64,000 nucleotides of DNA, taken from contig CP079859.1 in NCBI GenBank assembly GCA_019339365.1, positions 2,976,001 through 3,040,000 of the forward strand, read 5' to 3'. The position numbers and the translations under genes were made by a program. Of the stretch, positions 56,610 through 64,000 are shown piece after piece; within the stretch, counting starts at the first letter, position 1, and each line of letters opens with the position of its first letter. Source of the DNA: Vibrio neptunius (GTDB lineage: Bacteria > Pseudomonadota > Gammaproteobacteria > Enterobacterales > Vibrionaceae). The notes beneath the pieces were generated by a model. It saw only the letters and a program-made list of their open reading frames with translations. It had not been told where the DNA came from and searched no databases.

Positions 56610-58091
56610 CTAGAACCCTTCTGATTCACTATTCCAGTAGTGAGGTTCGTCATCTGTCGACTTCTCTAACAATTCATTTGCCTTGGCAACCATATACTTA
56701 GGCTGCGCTATCACTATGTCTTCCGGAACTCGTTGCCCGTTGGCAATGTAAGCAACGGGTAATGAGTTTTGTACAACGACACTGACAAACTCTCCAAGAC
56801 TTAACGACTCATCTAGTTTGGTAAGGATACAGCCTGATAGTGGGATCCTTTTAAAATGGTCTATCGTCTCCTGCAGTACTTTTCGCTGCGCGGTGGCTGG
56901 TAAAACGAGGTAGCTGTGAATAATCTCCCCGCTTTCGTGCATTAGAGTATCCAGCTGCTCTGACAGACGTACGTCTCGTTGTCCCATACCTGCTGTATCT
57001 ACTAGAATTAGGCGACGATTTCTCAATTGGTATATTACATCGGCTAACTCTTTGGAATCTTTAGCAACTTTTACAGCGCATCCCATAATACGTCCATAAA
57101 TTGCTAACTGCTCATGGGCGCCGATACGATAGGTATCGGTTGTCACCAAAGCGACGTTATCTGAACCAAACTCCATTGCAGCCCGAGCGGCAAGCTTAGC
57201 GACAGTGGTCGTTTTACCAACACCCGTCGGTCCAAGTAACGCCACGACTCCGCCACGTTTTAGTATGTCTTGTTTAGAAATAGGGATCTGATCGGAAACC
57301 AAACCCAGTAATGCTTTCCAAGCTTTTGTCGGAGGGGTATCTTCAGGGATATAGCAAGCCAACTGATCCGCAAGTTCGGCCGAAACTCCCATTCGCTCAA
57401 GACGTTTAATCAACATAGCACGCAGCGGCTCTCGTCGTTCAACTTCCTGCCACATTAACCCTGAGACTTGGTGTTCCAGCAAACGACGAATTGATGTCAT
57501 TTCTTCACGCATATCTTCAAGATCTTCACTGCGCACATTTTGTTCTTCGGCACGATGACGCTCGTAACGAGTGGGGTCAAGGCGTGGAGCAGGACGCTCG
57601 GCACTTTTATCTTCGGCAATCAAACGAGCTAATGGGGAGTCTTCTTTTAATTGAACACCATTGTTGCCATTACGAGCGGCAGATTGTCTTTTCAACAATG
57701 CAGACAATGAATCCACATTTTCCGCTTCTCTACCGTCCGCCTCCTCAGCTCCATTACTATATTGCTTGAGCATATTGGCAAAACGCTTCGTCATAGAGCG
57801 ACCAGAATCTGCCTTAGTCTGCAAACTCACGCGGTCTTCATCTAGTTGGCGTTGCTTTGGTGTAGACGCACTCTGCATTGTCGCTGCGGCTTGTGAATTA
57901 TTGTAGCGAGGCTGGGAGTTATAGTTAGCACTGGAACGCGCGGCAGCCGTCTCATTGTCTATCGCCGCAACAATTTCAACACCACCTGCGACTTTTTTAT
58001 TAGACATGATCACAGCATCATCGCCCAACTCTCCTTTCACTTGGAGTAGTGCGGTACGCATGTCTTTGGCAAAAAATCGTTTAATCTTCAA
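56610..58091 (-). CDS. flhF: Flagellar polar-placement GTPase FlhF
   Basis: FlhF is an SRP-type GTPase that marks the pole for flagellum assembly. The 493 residues have a basic N-terminal segment (MKIKRFFAKDMRTALLQVKGELGDDAVIMSNKKVAGGVEIVAAID) and a low-complexity Gln/Ser/Asn-rich middle (about 50-170). The NG GTPase domain has G1 GPTGVGKTTTVAKLAARAAM, G3 LVDTAGMGQRDVRL and G4 CILTKLDESLSLG. It lies 30 bases downstream of flhA. Confidence 0.96.
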   Translation of the reverse strand: MKIKRFFAKDMRTALLQVKGELGDDAVIMSNKKVAGGVEIVAAIDNETAAARSSANYNSQPRYNNSQAAATMQSASTPKQRQLDEDRVSLQTKADSGRSMTKRFANMLKQYSNGAEEADGREAENVDSLSALLKRQSAARNGNNGVQLKEDSPLARLIAEDKSAERPAPRLDPTRYERHRAEEQNVRSEDLEDMREEMTSIRRLLEHQVSGLMWQEVERREPLRAMLIKRLERMGVSAELADQLACYIPEDTPPTKAWKALLGLVSDQIPISKQDILKRGGVVALLGPTGVGKTTTVAKLAARAAMEFGSDNVALVTTDTYRIGAHEQLAIYGRIMGCAVKVAKDSKELADVIYQLRNRRLILVDTAGMGQRDVRLSEQLDTLMHESGEIIHSYLVLPATAQRKVLQETIDHFKRIPLSGCILTKLDESLSLGEFVSVVVQNSLPVAYIANGQRVPEDIVIAQPKYMVAKANELLEKSTDDEPHYWNSESEGF

Positions 58092-58121
58092 ATTAGATAT
58101 CCGTCTATTAACGCATCAATG

Positions 58122-60216
58122 CTAGTTACCAACAGCTTGAACAATACGTATTTGTTTCTCGTCTGGGATTTCCTGATAAGAAAGCACTCGCAGCGATGGA
58201 ATTGTATTCTTCACGAACTTAGCCAATGTCGAACGCAATACCCCAGAGGTCAGAAGAACGGCTGGTTCCCCTTTCAACTCCTGCTCTTGTGTTGCCTGAG
58301 TTAAAGAAGATTGTAGTCGCTCTGCCAAGCCTGGTTCAATACCTGCAGATTCTCCCCCAGATGCTTGCATTGTTTGATGCAATATTTGTTCCAATTCGGG
58401 TATCAAGGTTATAACAGGCAGCTCTGGCTCTATTCCATTGATTTCCTGAACAATTAATCGTTTCAATGATATTCGAACGGCCGCGGTTAGGATGTCAGGT
58501 TCTTGACTCTTGCTCGAATATTCAGCCAATGTTTGGACAATGGTGCGAATGTCTCGAATTGGTACTGCTTCGTTCAGTAGGTTCTGCAAGACCTTAACAA
58601 CCACACCCAGCTGCAGCTGATCTGGCACAAAGTTCTCCACCAATTTCGGCGCACTTCGACTAAGCATCTCCAACAAGTTTTGCACTTCTTCATGGCCAAT
58701 CAGATTAGAAGCATTGTTCGTTAACAGTTGGCTTAAGTGAGTAGCGAGAACGGTAGATGAATCCACGACAGTGTAACCAAGCGCTTGCGCATGCTCTCGC
58801 TGTTCACCTTTTATCCACACAGCCTCAAGGCCAAAAGCAGGATCAATGGTTGGCTCACCTTCCACCATCCCGTACACCTGTCCCGGGTTAATCGCTAGCT
58901 CCATATCGGGACGGATCTCTGCTTCCCCTACAGCCACGCCCATGAGCGTGATCCGATAGCTATTTGGCGTTAGTTCTAAGTTGTCTCGAATATGGACTGC
59001 AGGCACAAGAAAACCAAAATCTTGCGACAATTTTTTACGCACACCTTTAACGCGTTCTAACAGTTCCCCACCCTGATCTTTGTCAACGAGAGGGATCAGA
59101 CGATAACCGACTTCCAAACCAATAATGTCAACAGGTTGAACATCATCCCATGACAACTCTTTTGAAGTTGGTACTTCTTGCTCTGTTGTCGCAGGCAATT
59201 TCGCCTGTTCAGCCTCTTTTTTTCTGCTTACGATAAATCCAGTACGCGCCACCACCAGCCAGTATTGCAAGCAGTAAGAATGCAAAATGTGGCATACCAG
59301 GAACAACGCCCATTACCCCCAATATGCCAGCGGTGATCATCAACGCTTTTGGGTTGTCAAACATTTGAAAGACAACCTGCTGACCCATGTCCTCGTCAGT
59401 GTTCTGACGAGTCACCATGATCGCAGCACCAATAGAAAGTAATAGCGATGGGATTTGCGCCACCAGACCGTCACCAATAGTCAGTAAGGTATAGATCTGA
59501 ATCGCTTCCCCAAAAGCAAGACCATATTGAGCCATACCAATCGATAAACCACCGATGATGTTAATGAAAAGAATCAAAATTCCGGCAATCGCATCACCTT
59601 TAACAAATTTTGACGCACCATCCATCGAACCATAAAAATCCGCTTCTTTGGTGACTTCTTGACGACGAGTTCTTGCTTGTTCTTGGTCAATCAACCCCGC
59701 ATTTAAATCAGCATCGATTGCCATCTGTTTACCGGGCAATGCATCCAAGGTAAATCGTGCACTCACCTCAGAAATTCGACCTGCACCTTTGGTTACAACC
59801 ATGAAGTTGATGATCATCAGGATGAGAAATACCACCAAACCAACAGCGTAATTACCACCGATCACAACGCTACCAAAAGCTTCAATCACGCTACCTGCAG
59901 CGCCTGTGCCTTCATGACCATAAAGGAGTACAACTCGGGTCGATGCCACGTTTAGCGCTAGACGTAACAAAGTAGCAATAAGGAGTACCGTCGGAAAAGC
60001 TGCAAAATCCAAAGGCCTGCGTGTGTATACAGTGACAAGAAGCACGACCATCGCCAATGCGATATTGAAAGTGAAAAATAAGTCGAGCAGAAAAGGGGGT
60101 ATTGGCAATACCACCATCGCCAGCGTCGCCAGTACCATGATAGGCGCCCCTATCGCTGGCATCGCTCTTTGAGGAATGGAAGGTAACTTATCCGCGAACG
60201 GCAATGTAAATTTCAT
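58122..60216 (-). CDS. flhA: Flagellar export apparatus protein FlhA (one frameshift)
   Basis: FlhA is the large membrane component of the flagellar type III export gate. Reading through one extra base gives 697 residues, the family length. The N-terminal half has eight membrane segments with the FHIPEP-family motifs FAAFPTVLLIATLLRLALNVASTRVVLLYGHEGTGAAG and LDALPGKQMAIDADLNAG. The cytoplasmic half begins around QKKEAEQAKLPA and ends ...EIPDEKQIRIVQAVGN. The extra base is in T7 at 59217-59223, within the linker. The 5' frame runs 60216-59209 and the 3' frame about 59220-58122. A sigma54-type promoter lies upstream. Confidence 0.92.
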
Positions 60217-60262
60217 AAAAAGAAATCTATAACTTAACCAAAATTGAAGGACTTGTGCTTAT

Positions 60263-60279
60263 ATGCAAATTCCAGTCCA
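60263..60279 (-). promoter_or_regulatory. Probable sigma54 promoter of flhA
   Basis: On the minus strand TGGACTGGAATTTGCA keeps GG-N10-GC and the TTTGCA end of sigma54 promoters, though the -24 half deviates (TGGAC for TGGCAC). It ends about 48 bases before the flhA start. Vibrio flhA operons are known to be sigma54-dependent. Confidence 0.55.
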
Positions 60280-60372
60280 AAAGTCCTGTCAATTTTATGG
60301 CTAACGGCACAAGTTCGGAGAGAGCGCAAACTGGTTGATTGCGCTTACCTCGTAAAACAGCTGACGTACTGG

Positions 60373-60837
60373 CTAGGGCTGGATATTGAAGATCAATTTA
60401 CCACGTCGTTTTGCTAAGTCATATTCAATACAAGCGATACCTGACGTAGGAAACATCGGAGGTGCCATATCGGGCACAAACTCAGCGGTTAGGTAACCAA
60501 CCAACGGCAAATGAGAGACCAACAAAATAGAATCCAGTCCTTGCACCTCAGCGATAGCAGCAACGTAATCAGCGACATGGCTAGATTCACCATAAGGCGT
60601 TATGTCTTCGCATGTTTGAATCTGTTTGGCGCTAAAGCTACGCGAGACTTCTTGCCAAGTTTGTTGTGCACGTAAATACGGGCTAACAAGCACCATATCA
60701 AACTGAACGTAACCTTGCTCTACACATGTCCTAGCCACTGTTGTAGAAGCGCTACGTCCTTTCTCTGTCAACGCTCGTTCTGCATCAGAGGCTGCATAAT
60801 GCTCAGCTTCTCCATGACGCATGATGAATATTTTCAT
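60373..60837 (-). CDS. sixA: Phosphohistidine phosphatase SixA
   Basis: SixA is a small cytosolic phosphatase of the histidine-phosphatase superfamily that removes phosphate from histidine residues of signalling proteins. The 154 residues begin MKIFIMRHGEAEHYAASDAERALTEKG with the catalytic RHG (R7, H8, G9). VLVSPYLRAQQTW and ILLVSHLPLVGYL (second catalytic histidine) follow. It is a separate gene between flhA and the divergent M16 protease. Confidence 0.93.
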   Translation of the reverse strand: MKIFIMRHGEAEHYAASDAERALTEKGRSASTTVARTCVEQGYVQFDMVLVSPYLRAQQTWQEVSRSFSAKQIQTCEDITPYGESSHVADYVAAIAEVQGLDSILLVSHLPLVGYLTAEFVPDMAPPMFPTSGIACIEYDLAKRRGKLIFNIQP

Positions 60838-61077
60838 GGCTTCTTCCTAACTCTGCGACTTTCTAGTCATTACGATTGTTATTGTTATATACGAGGACTT
60901 TTAGAGCCCGTTTAAAAAATAATTATATCAAGTGCCTTGCTAAAGACTTCGACTTTCTTAACAATCTTGATGTACGAACCAATTATTTGCGTAGCTTCTA
61001 TTTGTTACACAGATTGTTGGCACTCATCGACATCACGTACATACTAATACCTAAGCACCTTTAGCGGAGAATCTCTT

Positions 61078-63852
61078 GTGCACATAAGCCCCAATGATAC
61101 CAGCCAATATCGCTACTTCACGTTGGAAAACGGGCTTAGAGTGTTGGCTATCCACGATAGCGATGCACAAAAATCAGCGGCGGCCTTAGCTGTCAATGTC
61201 GGTCATTTTGACGATCCTATTGAGCGGCAGGGACTCGCGCATTATTTGGAACACATGCTGTTTCTAGGAACCGAAAAGTACCCTAAAGTAGGTGAGTTTC
61301 AAAGCTACATTAACCAGCATGGTGGCAGCAATAACGCATGGACCGGAACAGAGCACACTTGCTTCTTTTTTGACATCGCACCCTCTGCATTTGATGACAG
61401 CCTTGAGAGATTCAGTCAATTTTTTACCGCTCCACTTTTTAACCATGAAGCTCTAGATAAGGAACGCCAAGCGGTCGAATCTGAATATAAGCTCAAACTT
61501 AAAGATGACTCTAGAAGGCTGTATCAGGTCCATAAAGAGCTGGTTAATCCGGCTCATCCTTTTGCTAAATTCTCTGTAGGAAATCTAGAAACTCTCGCGG
61601 ACCGCGATGGTCAGTCAATTCGAGATGACATCGTTCAATTTTATGAGCAGCACTATTCTGCTGACTTAATGACACTAACCGCAATGGGTCCCCAGCCGCT
61701 AGATGAGATCGAGAGCTGGATCATCGAAAAGTTTTCCGCAATTCCTACACACAATTTGGCGGGTAAGACGATTGATGTCCCGTATGTCGATGAGCATTCC
61801 ACCCGTATTTTGGTTAATGTTGAACCTGTAAAAGAAATTAGAAAACTGATTTTGACTTTCCCCATGCCTTGTATGGACCAATATTACCGTCAAAAACCAC
61901 TGTCATACTTTGCTCATCTTCTGGGGTATGAGGGAGACGGCAGTCTAATGCTTGCCTTAAAGGACGCCGGATGGATAACTTCCCTTTCTGCCGGAGGCGG
62001 AACAAGCGGAAGTAACTATCGAGAGTTTACTGTTAGCTGTGCGCTAACGTCTAATGGCGTCGATCACGTAGACGAGATAGTTCAAGCCATATTTAGCTAC
62101 ATCTCTCTCCTGAGCCATGAGGGCTTTGATGAGTGGCGCTATCTTGAAAAGCAGGCAGTATTGGAATCTGCTTTCCGCTTTCAAGAACCTACCAGACCAC
62201 TCGACCTAGTGAGTCATTTAGTGGTCAACATGCAGCATTATTCGCCAGACGATACGATCTACGGCGACTTTATGATGAATGAGTATGACGAACCTCTGCT
62301 CAAAGACCTACTCCAATATTTAACGCCAGAGAACCTTCGTATTACTCTACTCGCGCAGGGCTTCAAGTATGACAAGCAAGCTCAATGGTACGCTTCCCCC
62401 TACTCTGTCACTCCATTTAACTCAGAGAAGCTAGCTTACTACAAAGCCACAAGCGAATTGAGCTTTTGCCTTCCACCAAAGAACCCATTTATTTGTTATG
62501 ACTTAGATCCGCAACCCATCGATTCTCAGTCTGACATCCCTGAAGTCATTGAAGATCTTCCAGGCTTCAAATTGTGGCACCTACAAGACCATGAATTCCG
62601 CGTCCCTAAAGGAGTCATCTATGTGGCGATTGATAGCCCGCATGCGGTCGCTAATCCGAAAAACATTGTCAAAACACGCTTGTGTGTAGAAATGTTCCTC
62701 GATTCGCTGGCTAAAGAGACCTATCAGGCGGAAATTGCCGGTATGGGCTACAACATGTATGCCCATCAAGGTGGCGTAACGTTAACACTGTCAGGTTTCA
62801 GCAAGAAGCAGCCTGAGTTGATGAAAATGATCCTCAATCGCTTTGCTAAAAGGGAATTCAGTGCCAAACGCTTTGAGACCATCAAAACTCAGCTAATCAG
62901 GAACTGGCGTAACGCCGCACAAGACAAGCCTATTTCGCAGCTGTTCAACGCAATGACCGGGCTGTTGCAACCCAATAACCCACCTTACGTGGAATTGCTG
63001 GAGGCGCTTGAAAACATTCATGTCGAAGAGTTAGCGGACTTCGTTCAGGACATTTTGGCTGAATTGCATGTCGAGATGTTTGTTTATGGAGATTGGAACC
63101 GCACCGACGCCATTCAGTTAGGGACAACTCTTAAAGATGCACTCCGAGTGCACAATCAACAATATGAAGAAGCGCTTCGCCCTCTAATTATGCTTGGCGA
63201 AAATGGTTCTTTTCAACGTTCGGTGGAGTGCAACCAAGACGATTCTGCCATTGTGGTTTATTACCAATGTGATGACATAGAACCCCGACATATTGCACTC
63301 TATTCACTCGCCAACCACCTGATGTCTGCCACTTTCTTTCATGAAATAAGAACCAAACAACAACTGGGTTATATGGTAGGAACAGGGAACTTACCACTCA
63401 ATCGTCATCCGGGTATTGTGCTCTATGTCCAGTCTCCCAATGCCGCCCCTATCGATTTGATTAGCTCTATTGATGAGTTTCTCAATGCGTTCTACATGGT
63501 GCTTCTTGAGCTCAACGAGTACCAATGGCACAGCAGTAAGAAAGGACTATGGAATCAGATAGCCACGCCAGATACAACCTTAAGGAGTCGAGCTCAACGC
63601 CTATGGGTTGCCATCGGCAATAAAGATCACCAATTCAATCAGAAAGAGAGGGTATTAGAGGAACTCAAAACCTTAACACGCGCTGATATGATTCGCTTTG
63701 TGGTCAATGAGCTTAAGCCAAGAACAGCGAACCGCCTGATTATGCATACTCAAGGAAACGCGCATCATGAGTCCGCTCCGCTCCAATTAGGTTTGGAAAT
63801 TGGCTCAATTGAAGAATTTCAATTGAGACCAAAGGACATCGATTTAGGCTGA
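61078..63852 (+). CDS. Insulinase-family (M16) zinc metalloprotease, pitrilysin-like
   Basis: This is a large zinc peptidase of the insulinase/pitrilysin group. The 924 residues have the inverted zinc motif HYLEH (H55, E58, H59) with the third ligand E136 (AVESEYKLKL), 81 residues on, as in pitrilysin. A second, inactive M16 half with a middle domain follows. The start is a GTG at 61078 with GGAG eight bases upstream. No signal peptide is visible (MHISPNDTSQYRYFTLENGLRVL), unlike periplasmic PtrA of E. coli, so a cytoplasmic location is likely. Its stop overlaps the convergent partial gene by nine bases. Confidence 0.93.
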   Translation: MHISPNDTSQYRYFTLENGLRVLAIHDSDAQKSAAALAVNVGHFDDPIERQGLAHYLEHMLFLGTEKYPKVGEFQSYINQHGGSNNAWTGTEHTCFFFDIAPSAFDDSLERFSQFFTAPLFNHEALDKERQAVESEYKLKLKDDSRRLYQVHKELVNPAHPFAKFSVGNLETLADRDGQSIRDDIVQFYEQHYSADLMTLTAMGPQPLDEIESWIIEKFSAIPTHNLAGKTIDVPYVDEHSTRILVNVEPVKEIRKLILTFPMPCMDQYYRQKPLSYFAHLLGYEGDGSLMLALKDAGWITSLSAGGGTSGSNYREFTVSCALTSNGVDHVDEIVQAIFSYISLLSHEGFDEWRYLEKQAVLESAFRFQEPTRPLDLVSHLVVNMQHYSPDDTIYGDFMMNEYDEPLLKDLLQYLTPENLRITLLAQGFKYDKQAQWYASPYSVTPFNSEKLAYYKATSELSFCLPPKNPFICYDLDPQPIDSQSDIPEVIEDLPGFKLWHLQDHEFRVPKGVIYVAIDSPHAVANPKNIVKTRLCVEMFLDSLAKETYQAEIAGMGYNMYAHQGGVTLTLSGFSKKQPELMKMILNRFAKREFSAKRFETIKTQLIRNWRNAAQDKPISQLFNAMTGLLQPNNPPYVELLEALENIHVEELADFVQDILAELHVEMFVYGDWNRTDAIQLGTTLKDALRVHNQQYEEALRPLIMLGENGSFQRSVECNQDDSAIVVYYQCDDIEPRHIALYSLANHLMSATFFHEIRTKQQLGYMVGTGNLPLNRHPGIVLYVQSPNAAPIDLISSIDEFLNAFYMVLLELNEYQWHSSKKGLWNQIATPDTTLRSRAQRLWVAIGNKDHQFNQKERVLEELKTLTRADMIRFVVNELKPRTANRLIMHTQGNAHHESAPLQLGLEIGSIEEFQLRPKDIDLG

Positions 63853-64000
63853 TAGCTCCGACTCGACAATCTTTTTCAATGAATGTGGGTGAAGCTTGAT
63901 ACAAACGCCATCGTGCTTAAATGCCACTGTTGGATTGTTGAGACGCTCGCCCTCTCCCTTCGGACTTGATAATTTTACCTTAATTCCCTGCTCTCCCAGC
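63844..64000 (-). CDS. Unidentified protein, C-terminal part (runs off the window)
   Basis: A minus-strand frame is open from the window end to a TAA at 63844-63846. It encodes about 51 residues ending KIVESELSA (LGEQGIKVKLSSPKGEGERLN, then NPTVAFKHDGVCIKLHPHSL). It overlaps the M16 protease stop by nine bases in convergent orientation. I do not recognise the family, and the start lies outside the window. Codon use looks coding. Confidence 0.55.
   Translation of the reverse strand, partial: LGEQGIKVKLSSPKGEGERLNNPTVAFKHDGVCIKLHPHSLKKIVESELSA

Noticed and set aside
1..64000. CRISPR arrays, rRNA, insertion sequences, prophage or toxin-antitoxin loci
   Set aside because: I found no regularly spaced repeats, transposase or phage proteins, rRNA sequence, or paired small toxin/antitoxin frames.

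Overview
The window looks like a Vibrio chromosome segment. The evidence is the polar chemotaxis locus (flhA-flhF-flhG-fliA-cheYZAB-parC-parP-cheW), an AphB-type LysR regulator, a DUF2913 gene, tandem fadL genes, and close agreement of HU, ClpXP, Lon, FliA and CheY with the Vibrio versions of these proteins. Base composition is even and there are no insertion sequences, phage genes, integron cassettes or CRISPR arrays. This is core chromosome with some metabolic accessory loci. I cannot name the species.

Layout. 1-6.7 kb: protein quality control, hupB, lon, clpX, clpP and tig, all on the minus strand, with a sigma32-type promoter at lon. 6.9-13.7 kb: C4-dicarboxylate uptake. The sensor/activator pair dctB-dctD is on the plus strand. 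After a DUF2789 gene comes the TRAP transporter dctPQM on the minus strand, behind a clear sigma54 promoter with an upstream inverted repeat. 14-20.7 kb: a glucose/mannose-type ABC transporter (gtsA, gtsB, gtsC, malK-like ATPase) led by a histidine kinase and an OmpR-type regulator. 21-27.8 kb: a 33-codon membrane ORF, DUF2913, tRNA-Arg(UCU), folD, recR, ybaB, dnaX, apt, ybaN and a 43-codon membrane ORF. 27.9-39.4 kb: an RssB-like response regulator, aphB, ydjA, the fatty-acid oxidation operon fadIJ with a FadR-like box, an ECF sigma/anti-sigma pair, and two FadL channels. 39.5-47.4 kb: mlaA and the complete ccmABCDEFGHI cytochrome c maturation operon. 47.6-60.2 kb: chemotaxis/flagellar cluster. 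60.4-64 kb: sixA, an M16 metalloprotease and a partial ORF.

Two observations matter most. First, the 640-base region between fadI and the sigma-factor gene contains a minus-strand terminator with no protein gene to serve. About 160 nt upstream of it are a -10 element and an FNR-type box centred 41.5 nt from a G start. This is a good candidate for an anaerobically induced small RNA. Second, four genes (dctD twice, the OmpR-type regulator, dnaX and flhA) are each broken by one extra base in an A/T homopolymer. All five events are +1 and both flanks are intact, so base-calling error is the leading explanation. Independently of its +1 break, dnaX has an E. coli-style programmed -1 frameshift site followed almost at once by a stop codon.

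How the genes fit together: DctB/DctD probably switch on dctPQM through sigma54. The kinase/regulator pair probably controls gtsABC-malK through a 22-bp palindrome. FadR probably controls fadIJ and perhaps fadL. ParC/ParP hold the CheA/CheW array at the flagellar pole that FlhF and FlhG define.
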